From NCBI RefSeq assembly GCF_000757845.1, contig NZ_CP007753.1, positions 1,302,001 through 1,366,000 of the forward strand: DNA of 64,000 nucleotides, read 5' to 3'. How positions within the stretch are numbered: the first letter of the stretch is position 1; each line of letters opens with the position of its first letter. Both the position numbers and the translations under genes were made by a program. The notes below the pieces were generated by a model. That model was not told the origin of the DNA. It searched no databases and worked only from the letters and a program-made list of their open reading frames with translations. Below are positions 56,697-64,000 of the stretch, piece after piece. This DNA comes from Prochlorococcus sp. MIT 0604 (GTDB taxonomy: Bacteria; Cyanobacteriota; Cyanobacteriia; PCC-6307; Cyanobiaceae).

Positions 56697-57470
56697 ATGT
56701 TACCTTCAGACCTCGTTAAATATAAAGAAAAATCTCAAAAAATAATTGCATTAACTGCATGGGACTCTATATCAGGATCTATTGCAGAACAAGCCAATGT
56801 TGATCTCGTCCTAGTGGGAGATTCCTTAGCAATGGTCTGCTTAGGATATAAATCGACATTACCATTAACTCTAGAAAACATAATTTATCATACTAACGCT
56901 GTTTCAAGAGGATTTAAAAAGAAAATTGAAGATCAACCTTTGGTCGTTTCAGATATGCCTTTTCTGACTTACCAATGTGGAGAGGATAAGGCAGTTGAGT
57001 ATGCAGGGAAAATCATTCAGAGCACTTATGCAAAAGCTGTAAAGGTAGAAGGAGCTGAACCAGAAATACAAAAAGTTATTTCTAGATTGATAAGAATGGG
57101 AATCCCTGTTATGGGTCATATAGGTCTTACACCACAAAGCTATTTAAATATTGGATTAAAGAAACAAGGAGAAAGCTTAGAAAGCCAAGAAAAAATAAAG
57201 AAAGAGGCTTCAATTCTTGAAAAATTAGGATGTTTTTCAATAGTTCTTGAACATATTCCTGATTTGCTTGCAAAAGAAATACAAAATTCTTTATCAATTC
57301 CCATAATTGGTATCGGTGCAGGAAATTATTGCGATGGGCAAGTAAGAGTAACTGCAGATTTGTTAGGCCTCAACGATGATCAACCACCATTTTGCCAACC
57401 GATTATTCAAGGGAAGAAAATATTTAAGGATAAACTAAAAGAATGGGTAGATTCTGAAAGACTTAATTAA
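56697..57470 (+). CDS. panB: 3-methyl-2-oxobutanoate hydroxymethyltransferase
   Basis: PanB makes ketopantoate for pantothenate and coenzyme A. The product has ALTAWDSISGSIAEQANVDLVLVGDS, the metal ligands, GHIGLTPQS and IGIGAGNYCDGQV. I start it at ATG 56697 (257 aa), because the preceding TTG at 56670 would put the start close to the SRP RNA gene. The choice is not certain. It overlaps the convergent hemW by 8 bp. Confidence 0.94.
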   Translation: MLPSDLVKYKEKSQKIIALTAWDSISGSIAEQANVDLVLVGDSLAMVCLGYKSTLPLTLENIIYHTNAVSRGFKKKIEDQPLVVSDMPFLTYQCGEDKAVEYAGKIIQSTYAKAVKVEGAEPEIQKVISRLIRMGIPVMGHIGLTPQSYLNIGLKKQGESLESQEKIKKEASILEKLGCFSIVLEHIPDLLAKEIQNSLSIPIIGIGAGNYCDGQVRVTADLLGLNDDQPPFCQPIIQGKKIFKDKLKEWVDSERLN

Positions 57471-58686
57471 TTTTGTCCCACCACTTAAACATAGAAATAA
57501 GAACTTGATTACTTAATTCCATTCCTTTAGGCTCACTTAGAAAGAATCTATTCCCCTTTCTGACTAATAAGCCACTTTCAAGAAATCTTTCCCATTCTTC
57601 AAGCAATTTATTAAAATTGCTTTCAAATTTTTTGATTTCCCAGTTTTGTTCTTTAAACACTTCTTTGAGATCTACACCCTCTCTGAGTCTTAATCTCAAC
57701 ATTATTTTCTCATCAAGTTCTTTGTAAAAAAAATCCTTATTGTTTAGGGATGAATCTAAATTAAGTTCGCATTGTCTAATTACCCAATCTTTATATGCTT
57801 TACTAACTCTTGGTCTAGTTAACTTTTCCCCCCAAGGTGAACTAGTGGAACCTTGACCAAAACTCCACCAGCCTGAACCACTCCAATAAACTCTATTATG
57901 TCTCGATTGATGCCGCGGGAGGCAATAGTTTGAGATTTCATATCTTGCATAACCTAAGTTTTTTAAAATTAAATGAGTTGATTCACTATTTCTAAAAGCT
58001 TCTTCATCACTTGGAAGTTTTAATTTTCCTAAATTAACTAATTTGTTAAAAACAGTGCCATTTTCAATATTTAAATCGTAGATAGATATATGTGGCGGTG
58101 AAAATGTCATAGCTTTTTTCAAGTCATCTTGCCATTCTTTATATCCACTAAGTGGTAAGTTTTGAATTAAATCTAAGCTCCAGCTTTTTATTGCCCCAGC
58201 TTCATATTCTCTTTTCAACCATAAACAAGATTTTTCAGCATCTTCTTTCAAATGTCGCCTTCCCGACTTTTGAAGTATCTGATTATTAAAACTTTGTACT
58301 CCAAGACTAAATCTATTTATCCCAGCATTTATAAATCCAGAAAGATCATCATTATTAAAGCTAGCTGGGTCAACCTCCATAGTAATTTCAGCACCATAGT
58401 CAATTCCGTAATTTTCTCTAAAAAGATCAATTAATTCTTTTATCTGGATAGGATCCAAAATAGATGGAGTACCACCTCCTACATAAATTGTCGATAGGGG
58501 TGATTTATGCTTAATTGACAATATTTCTTTATATAAAAAGTGCAAATACTCTTTAACAGTTTTACTTCCATAACCTTGTGTAGTTTCAACCTTGTTTCCT
58601 AATGGAATAACTGCAAAATCACAATAAAAGCATCTTCTGTGGCAAAAAGGAATGTGCACATAAGCACTTCTTGGAAACTTATTCAT
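57463..58686 (-). CDS. hemW: HemW-like radical SAM protein (heme chaperone)
   Basis: The 407-aa protein has the radical SAM cluster in HIPFCHRRCFYCDF (CX3CX2C), VGGGTPSILDP and SLGVQSFNNQIL. These are shared by HemN and HemW. The CxxxCxxCDF ending and the lack of a fourth Cys favour HemW, a heme-binding protein, over true coproporphyrinogen oxidase. It converges with panB. It was long annotated as hemN in cyanobacteria. Confidence 0.88.
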   Translation of the reverse strand: MNKFPRSAYVHIPFCHRRCFYCDFAVIPLGNKVETTQGYGSKTVKEYLHFLYKEILSIKHKSPLSTIYVGGGTPSILDPIQIKELIDLFRENYGIDYGAEITMEVDPASFNNDDLSGFINAGINRFSLGVQSFNNQILQKSGRRHLKEDAEKSCLWLKREYEAGAIKSWSLDLIQNLPLSGYKEWQDDLKKAMTFSPPHISIYDLNIENGTVFNKLVNLGKLKLPSDEEAFRNSESTHLILKNLGYARYEISNYCLPRHQSRHNRVYWSGSGWWSFGQGSTSSPWGEKLTRPRVSKAYKDWVIRQCELNLDSSLNNKDFFYKELDEKIMLRLRLREGVDLKEVFKEQNWEIKKFESNFNKLLEEWERFLESGLLVRKGNRFFLSEPKGMELSNQVLISMFKWWDKIN

Positions 58687-58782
58687 AATCTAAATTCATT
58701 TTAAGCTCCAAAAAAAGTTTTAAGGATCGAAAAAAATTAAATCCTTATTTACTCAATTAATAAATCCTAGTAGATTATAGAT

Positions 58783-59892
58783 ATGACAGATATCTTAGTA
58801 TTAATTTTATTTGTATTGTCTGGGGCTGCTTCAGGATGGCTTGGTGTTGATTTATTGCCAGTAGACGTACTTAAACAGGTTTCTAATGTAGAAGGTTTTA
58901 GAATTGTTTTAGCAATAATAGGTTTTTTTGTAGGATTAGCGGCTGGTTTTGTATTCCTTCAACTTAGAAAGACGTTTCTTGATCAAATAAGAACCATGCC
59001 TACAGACTTACTAATAAGTAGGTCGGTTGGATTAATTTTGGGATTACTAGTTGCGAATCTCCTACTTGCTCCAATACTATTAATCCCCTTCCCTAGAGAG
59101 GTTTTTTTCGCAAAACCCTTAGCTGCTATATTAAGCAACATTTTCTTTGGCGCGCTTGGTTATAAGTTAGCAGATACCCATGGAAGGACATTATTGAGAT
59201 TATTTAATCCAAATAATACTGATGCTTATCTAGTCAATGAAGGAATCCTTCCTGCCGCAAGTCCAAAAATTCTAGATACTAGCGTGATTATTGATGGAAG
59301 AATCAATGGCCTATTAAGTTGCGGTTTATTGGAAGGGCAATTAATTGTTGCTCAAAGTGTAATTGACGAATTACAAACTTTAGCTGACTCAAGCAGTAAT
59401 GAAAAAAGGTCGAAAGGCAGAAGAGGTCTCAAGTTATTAAAAGAATTAAGAGATTTATATGGAAGAAGACTTGTAATAAACCCAACAAAGTATGAAGGCA
59501 ATGGGGTAGATGAAAAACTCTTGAAAATTACTGAAGATATGACAGGAACTTTAATTACGGCTGATTATAATCTTTCTCAGATTGCTGAAGTTAAAGAATT
59601 AAAAGTTATGAATTTGAGTGATTTGGTTATTGCTTTAAGGCCAGAAGTACAACCAGGAGAATCACTTAATATTAAAATCGTGAGAGAAGGCAAAGAAAAA
59701 ATGCAAGGTATTGGATATTTAGACGACGGAACAATGGTTGTTATTGATGAGGCAAAGAATTTTGTAGGAAGCAGATTAGATATTATTATCACAGGAGCAT
59801 TACAAACTCCCACCGGAAGAATGGTCTTTGGGAAACTTATAAATAATCCCGAGTCGAACAAATCTTTTAAATCACCAGCGACACAGGGCTAA
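58783..59892 (+). CDS. PIN-TRAM membrane protein (YacL-like)
   Basis: The 369-aa protein has about four N-terminal TM helices (about 5-22, 40-60, 80-107 and 112-128). A PIN nuclease-type domain follows from about 165 (ILDTSVIIDGRI, TADYNLSQIA) and a C-terminal TRAM domain (GIGYLDDGTMVVIDEAKNFVG), which binds RNA. It is the YacL type found in many bacteria, with unknown physiological target. It lies before the clpR-clpP3 pair on the same strand. Confidence 0.85.
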   Translation: MTDILVLILFVLSGAASGWLGVDLLPVDVLKQVSNVEGFRIVLAIIGFFVGLAAGFVFLQLRKTFLDQIRTMPTDLLISRSVGLILGLLVANLLLAPILLIPFPREVFFAKPLAAILSNIFFGALGYKLADTHGRTLLRLFNPNNTDAYLVNEGILPAASPKILDTSVIIDGRINGLLSCGLLEGQLIVAQSVIDELQTLADSSSNEKRSKGRRGLKLLKELRDLYGRRLVINPTKYEGNGVDEKLLKITEDMTGTLITADYNLSQIAEVKELKVMNLSDLVIALRPEVQPGESLNIKIVREGKEKMQGIGYLDDGTMVVIDEAKNFVGSRLDIIITGALQTPTGRMVFGKLINNPESNKSFKSPATQG

Positions 59893-59932
59893 ATCTAGCT
59901 AGAATCAGTTCAATCTTAATTCGGTGATACAA

Positions 59933-60595
59933 ATGACTGTATCTGCTCCTTATTACGGCGAAAATACCGTTATGAGGACTCCTCCCCCTGATCTTCCCTC
60001 TCTTTTACTTAAAGAGAGAATTGTCTATCTTGGTTTACCATTATTTTCTGATGATGATGCAAAAAGACAATTAGGAATGGATGTTACTGAGCTAATAATT
60101 GCTCAACTTCTTTATCTAGAGTTTGAAGATCCAGAAAAACCAATCTATTTCTATATAAATTCAACTGGGACAAGTTGGTATACTGGTGACGCAGTTGGGT
60201 TCGAAACAGAAGCTTTCGCTATTTGCGATACCATAAGCTACATTAAGCCCCCAGTACATACAATCTGTATTGGACAAGCTATGGGTACAGCTGCAGTTAT
60301 TCTTTCTTCTGGTACTAAAGGGCAAAGAGCTGCTCTGCCGCACGCCTCTATTGTTTTACATCAACCTATAAGCGGAGCAAGAGGTCAAGCAACTGATATC
60401 CAAATAAGAGCTGAGGAAGTCTTGAAAAATAAAAAATCAATGCTTGAGATTCTCTCTCGTAATACTGGGAAAACTATAGAAGAACTCTCTAAAGACTCTG
60501 ATAGGATGAGCTATCTTAACCCACAAGAAGCTCTCGATTATGGAGTTATAGATAGAATACTAAATAGCCAAAAAGATTTACCAAATAAAATTTAA
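59933..60595 (+). CDS. clpR: ClpR, catalytically inactive ClpP homologue
   Basis: ClpR forms mixed rings with ClpP3 in cyanobacteria and chloroplasts. The 220-aa protein has the ClpP fold. In place of GLAASMGA it has GQAMGTAA, so the catalytic Ser is replaced by Gly. An HQPISG segment for the His region is kept. I start at ATG 59933; a GTG at 59924 would add three residues. clpP3 follows 26 bp later, an arrangement typical of the clpR-clpP3 operon. Confidence 0.95.
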   Translation: MTVSAPYYGENTVMRTPPPDLPSLLLKERIVYLGLPLFSDDDAKRQLGMDVTELIIAQLLYLEFEDPEKPIYFYINSTGTSWYTGDAVGFETEAFAICDTISYIKPPVHTICIGQAMGTAAVILSSGTKGQRAALPHASIVLHQPISGARGQATDIQIRAEEVLKNKKSMLEILSRNTGKTIEELSKDSDRMSYLNPQEALDYGVIDRILNSQKDLPNKI

Positions 60596-60621
60596 CTCAC
60601 ACAAACAACTACTTTAAAATC

Positions 60622-61233
60622 ATGCCAATAGGAACTCCAAGCGTGCCTTACAGACTTCCCGGAAGTCAATATGAAAGATGGGTTGACATATATACAAGAC
60701 TAGGTGTAGAAAGAATTCTTTTTCTGGGACAAGAAGTTAATGATGGTATTGCTAATAGCCTAGTTGCACAAATGCTTTATCTTGATTCAGATGACAACTC
60801 CAAACCTATCTACTTATATATAAATAGTCCAGGAGGATCAGTAACTGCTGGATTGGCTATTTACGATACTATTAAATATGTAAAAAGTGACGTGGTGACA
60901 ATCTGCGTAGGGCTTGCAGCCTCCATGGGAGCGTTCCTTTTGGCCGCTGGCACAAAAGGTAAAAGAGTTGCTTTACCACACAGTAGAATAATGATTCATC
61001 AACCCCTAGGTGGAACATCTCAACGACAAGCAAGCGATATTGAAATTGAAGCTAAAGAAATTTTAAGAATTAAAGATATGTTAAATATGTCTATGGCAGA
61101 TATGACAGGCCAATCATTTAAGAAAATTGAAAAGGATACTGATAGAGATTATTTTCTAAGTGCGGAAGAGGCAAAAAACTATGGCTTAATAGATAGAGTA
61201 ATCACCCATCCAAGCGAAGCAAATCAACCTTAA
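60622..61233 (+). CDS. clpP3: ATP-dependent Clp protease proteolytic subunit ClpP3
   Basis: The active partner of ClpR. The 203-aa product has the catalytic Ser in [14 protein letters not shown], His in [11 protein letters not shown] and Asp in the DTDRDYF region, with a normal ClpP length. The clpR gene ends 26 bp upstream, and both probably form the ClpP3/R core used with ClpC. The name ClpP3 is assigned from its pairing with clpR; ClpP1 and ClpP2 would be elsewhere. Confidence 0.95.
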   Translation: MPIGTPSVPYRLPGSQYERWVDIYTRLGVERILFLGQEVNDGIANSLVAQMLYLDSDDNSKPIYLYINSPGGSVTAGLAIYDTIKYVKSDVVTICVGLAASMGAFLLAAGTKGKRVALPHSRIMIHQPLGGTSQRQASDIEIEAKEILRIKDMLNMSMADMTGQSFKKIEKDTDRDYFLSAEEAKNYGLIDRVITHPSEANQP

Positions 61234-61343
61234 ATTTTCTAAATAAATATTTTAAATTTCAATTTTAAATTAATAATTTTTTGGTTAATTTACACCTTTA
61301 ATGTCTAAAATATTAACTATCAAATGCAAAGAAGCTACAACTA

Positions 61344-62333
61344 ATGACCCAACTCTTTTACGACACAGATGCAGATCTAAGTCTTTTAAATAATAAAACA
61401 ATAGCAATTATTGGATATGGTTCACAAGGACATGCACATGCCCTAAATCTCAAAGATAGTGGTATGGATGTGATTGTAGGATTATATAAAGGAAGTAAGT
61501 CTGAAAGCAAAGCTATTAGCGATGGTCTAGAAGTTTTCAGTGTTTCTGAAGCTTGCGAAAAAGCAGACTGGATTATGATTCTCCTTCCAGATGAGTTTCA
61601 GAAAGATGTTTATCTTAAAGAAATAGAACCAAACTTAAAAGAAGGAAAGATATTAAGTTTTGCTCATGGCTTCAATATAAGATTCGGACTTATCAAACCT
61701 CCTAGTTTTGTAGATGTTGTAATGATTGCCCCAAAAGGACCCGGACACACTGTTCGTTGGGAATATCAGAATGGTCAAGGAGTTCCAGCATTGTTTGCAG
61801 TAGAGCAAGATTCTTCTGGGAGTGCAAGATCATTGGCTATGGCTTACGCTAAAGGGATTGGCGGAACGAGAGCAGGAATTCTTGAAACAAACTTCAAAGA
61901 AGAAACAGAAACTGACTTATTTGGCGAACAAGCTGTCTTGTGCGGAGGATTATCAGAACTCGTCAAATCAGGCTTCGAAACTCTTGTAGAGGCAGGATAT
62001 CAACCTGAACTGGCTTACTTCGAATGCTTACATGAAGTTAAACTTATCGTTGATTTAATGGTGAAGGGAGGCTTATCTCAAATGAGAGATTCCATTTCAA
62101 ATACTGCAGAATATGGAGATTATGTAAGTGGTAAAAGACTAATAAATAGTGATACAAAAAAAGAAATGCAGAAAATTCTAAAAGATATTCAAGATGGAAC
62201 TTTCGCTAAGAATTTTGTGGAAGAATGCGATAAAAACAAACCCTTAATGACAAAATTAAGAGAAGAGAACTCAAAACATGAAATTGAGAAAGTAGGTAAA
62301 GGTTTGCGCTCGATGTTCAGTTGGCTGAAATAA
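61344..62333 (+). CDS. ilvC: Ketol-acid reductoisomerase (class I)
   Basis: IlvC performs the isomerisation and reduction step of valine, leucine and isoleucine synthesis. The 329-aa protein has the NADPH motif [31 protein letters not shown] and the metal/substrate-binding [10 protein letters not shown] and ECLHE segments. Length is that of the short class I form. Its end overlaps the next gene by 13 bp. Confidence 0.97.
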   Translation: MTQLFYDTDADLSLLNNKTIAIIGYGSQGHAHALNLKDSGMDVIVGLYKGSKSESKAISDGLEVFSVSEACEKADWIMILLPDEFQKDVYLKEIEPNLKEGKILSFAHGFNIRFGLIKPPSFVDVVMIAPKGPGHTVRWEYQNGQGVPALFAVEQDSSGSARSLAMAYAKGIGGTRAGILETNFKEETETDLFGEQAVLCGGLSELVKSGFETLVEAGYQPELAYFECLHEVKLIVDLMVKGGLSQMRDSISNTAEYGDYVSGKRLINSDTKKEMQKILKDIQDGTFAKNFVEECDKNKPLMTKLREENSKHEIEKVGKGLRSMFSWLK

Positions 62334-63349
62334 ATTTATTTTTAATATTCCTTGGATCGATTGGTTTTGATTTATTAATTGGAGATCCAAGATTCTTAAT
62401 CCACCCTGTTCAAGTAATTGGCTTTTACATAAAAAAAATATCTGATTACCTCATAAATAATTTTGGGGAAAATAAAAATATATTGTTTTGGGGAGGCTTA
62501 ATAGTAGCTATATCCACCATAGGAATGAGTTTTGGTTTAGGTAAATCGATAGAACTCAGTTATGTACAATCAAGTAATAATTTTTTTGGTGGATTGCTAA
62601 TTTTTTTTGGACTTTCAAGTTGTATTGCTACTAAGGGACTTATTTCAAGTGTGAAAGAGATTGCAGAGCTAATAGAACGCGAAGAGATTAATGACCAAAA
62701 TAAGAGAATAATCAAAGAGAAGGTACAAAGGATAGTTAGTAGGGATGTAAGTTCATCTTCTTTAGAACATCTTTTGAGATCAAGTACAGAGAGTCTTGCC
62801 GAGAATTCTGTTGATGGAATATTTGGGCCATTATTTTGGATTTTTATTGGAATTTTTTTTATGAAATTTTCAATTTTTCTGCCAGGGCCTTTATCACTTG
62901 GTTTTTCTTATAAAGCCATAAGTACTTTAGATTCAATGATAGGTTACAGATATGATTATTTTAAATATTTAGGTTTTTTCAGTGCAAAAATCGAAGATAT
63001 TTTTACGTTTGTTCCTTCAAGATTAGTTTTAATTACATTACCTTTAGTTAGTCCCAAAATTAATGAGTATGGATCAATCATAAAAAAAAGCTATCTTGAT
63101 GGTAAAAAATATGATTCGCCTAATGCTGGGATTTCAGAAGCTATATTTGCTTATATTTCTGGAATAACATTGGGTGGAAAAAGTAAATATAAAAATGAGA
63201 TTATTAAAAAGCCAAAGATCAATGCGAATGGAGATAATTGCACTGGAGAGAAAATTAAATTAATTTGTCAATTAATTTTGAGATTACAATTATTATGGAT
63301 AATAATTTTTGTCTTAATTTTTTTTATAATTTCAACTTTAATTGAATAA
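62321..63349 (+). CDS. cbiB: Adenosylcobinamide-phosphate synthase CbiB/CobD
   Basis: CbiB attaches aminopropanol phosphate to adenosylcobyric acid in cobamide synthesis. The 342-aa membrane protein has about six hydrophobic segments, with [41 protein letters not shown] and a [16 protein letters not shown] motif. Start is TTG at 62321, inside the ilvC coding end. It belongs to the same pathway as cobL near 14 kb. Because Prochlorococcus makes pseudocobalamin, the product is likely that form, by inference. Confidence 0.92.
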   Translation: MAEINLFLIFLGSIGFDLLIGDPRFLIHPVQVIGFYIKKISDYLINNFGENKNILFWGGLIVAISTIGMSFGLGKSIELSYVQSSNNFFGGLLIFFGLSSCIATKGLISSVKEIAELIEREEINDQNKRIIKEKVQRIVSRDVSSSSLEHLLRSSTESLAENSVDGIFGPLFWIFIGIFFMKFSIFLPGPLSLGFSYKAISTLDSMIGYRYDYFKYLGFFSAKIEDIFTFVPSRLVLITLPLVSPKINEYGSIIKKSYLDGKKYDSPNAGISEAIFAYISGITLGGKSKYKNEIIKKPKINANGDNCTGEKIKLICQLILRLQLLWIIIFVLIFFIISTLIE

Positions 63350-63391
63350 TAAACTAGTTTTAAAATTACTAGAATAAGTTATAAAAACTCT

Positions 63392-63637
63392 ATGAAAGAA
63401 AACGGCTCTTCAATAGAAAATCAAAATGATGATTTTACTGATGCATCATCAACTGATAATGAATACTCAAAATGGGTAGACAATCAAGGAGATGAAGTAA
63501 AGAATGTTTTTGGATTTAATAGCAGTGCTGAACTTGTAAATGGTAGAGCAGCAATGATCGGATTCTTAATGCTCATATTAACCGAGTTAGTTTTTAGCGG
63601 CAGACCTGTAACTTCTTCAATTTTTGGTATTAATTAA
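63392..63637 (+). CDS. hli: High-light-inducible protein (Hlip)
   Basis: Hlips are one-helix chlorophyll-binding proteins that protect photosystems. The 81-aa product has an acidic, Asn/Ser-rich N terminus. The Hlip helix motif ELVNGRAAMIGFLMLILTE follows near residue 50-68, with the chlorophyll-ligand positions Glu, Asn and Arg present. An inverted repeat CTAGT-n9-ACTAG (63354-63372) lies 20 bases before the start and could be a control site. The next gene follows by 2 bp. Confidence 0.93.
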   Translation: MKENGSSIENQNDDFTDASSTDNEYSKWVDNQGDEVKNVFGFNSSAELVNGRAAMIGFLMLILTELVFSGRPVTSSIFGIN

Positions 63638-63639
63638 AA

Positions 63640-63852
63640 ATGCAAGCAAAAAAATCTAATCCAATAAAAGTATTCTTATACATATCTGTTTGGGTAATTA
63701 TTTGGGGTACTATAGGATCTTTAGTAGATTTTCCTCTATATAAAAATAAAATTTACTTAGAAGGAAGCATATATCAATATCTTACTTTCACAATTACAGC
63801 TGTTATTTCTATTATATCTGCAAAGTTTTTTTATAAGAAAATTGATTTATAA
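63640..63852 (+). CDS. Small membrane protein with two TM segments, unknown
   Basis: A 70-aa protein with two hydrophobic helices (about 10-28 and 44-62) and a basic start. It begins 2 bp after the hli gene on the same strand, so it is probably cotranscribed with it. No family is recognised. The link with Hlip suggests a thylakoid or photosystem role, which is only inferred. Its end overlaps the partial reverse gene by 6 bp. Confidence 0.65.
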   Translation: MQAKKSNPIKVFLYISVWVIIWGTIGSLVDFPLYKNKIYLEGSIYQYLTFTITAVISIISAKFFYKKIDL

Positions 63853-63999
63853 AAACTTGTACCTAAATTTCTTAATAATTTTTGCTGGTTCTTTACTTTC
63901 ATTGGACTCGTAAAGTATCCACTGATGAGTCTCAGTATCATGGTCACAACCATAATTTCCCGATGGGTTATCGTAACTTGAAAGATATGAATGACAAAT
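63847..63999 (-). CDS. C-terminal part of an unidentified protein (cut by window edge)
   Basis: The reverse-strand frame is open from the window edge to a TAA at 63847-63849 and encodes 50 residues. The sequence is hydrophilic, with a Cys/His/Trp-containing stretch (YGCDHDTETHQWILYES) and a Lys-rich end. No upstream part is visible. I cannot name the family. Codon use fits the genome, and the frame stays open for its whole length. Confidence 0.5.
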   Translation of the reverse strand: MCHSYLSSYDNPSGNYGCDHDTETHQWILYESNESKEPAKIIKKFRYKFL

Positions 64000-64000
64000 T

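Noticed and set aside
59933..60595. Active ClpP protease
   Set aside because: The catalytic Ser is replaced by Gly in the GQAMGTAA segment, so it is ClpR.
1..64000. CRISPR array or complete IS element
   Set aside because: No regular repeat-spacer array, transposase gene or long terminal inverted repeats were seen in the window.

Overview
The window looks like chromosome from a marine Prochlorococcus, most likely a high-light-adapted strain. It is very AT-rich and densely packed with short spacers. It carries picocyanobacterial markers: a Ni-superoxide dismutase with its protease and a NicO-type transporter, a ClpR/ClpP3 pair, an ARC6/Ftn2-type division protein, a short Hlip gene, a fused CobL, and several cyanobacteria-only small proteins. 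Identification is from reading the sequence only; no database search was run.

Region 1 (1 to about 5.8 kb) is the accessory part. It opens with the 3' end of a probable mobA and a complete moaA, both for molybdenum cofactor. In picocyanobacteria these genes usually travel with nitrate reductase. Small unknown genes and a strong terminator follow, then a mobile-element-like block. One part is a small HTH protein translationally coupled to a RepA-like AAA ATPase, behind a 390-bp control region with a perfect 16-bp palindrome and three copies of an 8-bp motif. The other part is a three-gene operon (unknown protein, one-TM peptide, TerS-like HTH protein) that ends against the 3' 50 nt of a tRNA-Pro(UGG). 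On the far side lies the first 39 nt of a tRNA-Ala(GGC), cut in the anticodon arm. No integrase gene is visible. This fits a decayed or recombined satellite-type element of the tycheposon/PICI kind.

Region 2 (6 to 45.7 kb) is core chromosome: an SdhA/FrdA-like flavoprotein, lexA with a palindromic operator, argF, ftsH, ribD, cobL, nadK, pheS, surE, a ribF-thiE-thiS overlap operon, larB and ispF, a Wza-like exporter, trmD and era, phoH, rpsP, ffh, an ARC6-like gene, pdhA, a group 2 sigma factor, nnr, mnmA, lnt, an FKBP, the Ni-SOD cluster, trpC, lpdA, a SpoU methyltransferase and murA.

Region 3 (45.7 to 64 kb) has tRNA-Leu(CAA) and argD, folC, an FAD oxidase with a CodA-like amidohydrolase, tRNA-His, miaB, a division/wall cluster (ddl, unknown, ftsQ, ftsZ), the SRP RNA opposite panB, hemW, a PIN-TRAM protein, clpR-clpP3, ilvC-cbiB and an hli gene. 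The right edge cuts an unidentified reverse-strand gene.

Points most worth a second look are the hybrid tRNA-flanked element, two genes whose conserved N termini have no ATG/GTG/TTG start (sodX, which is in frame with the sodN stop codon, and the SpoU methyltransferase), the lexA operator, and the double TLWS motif in the 109-aa protein.
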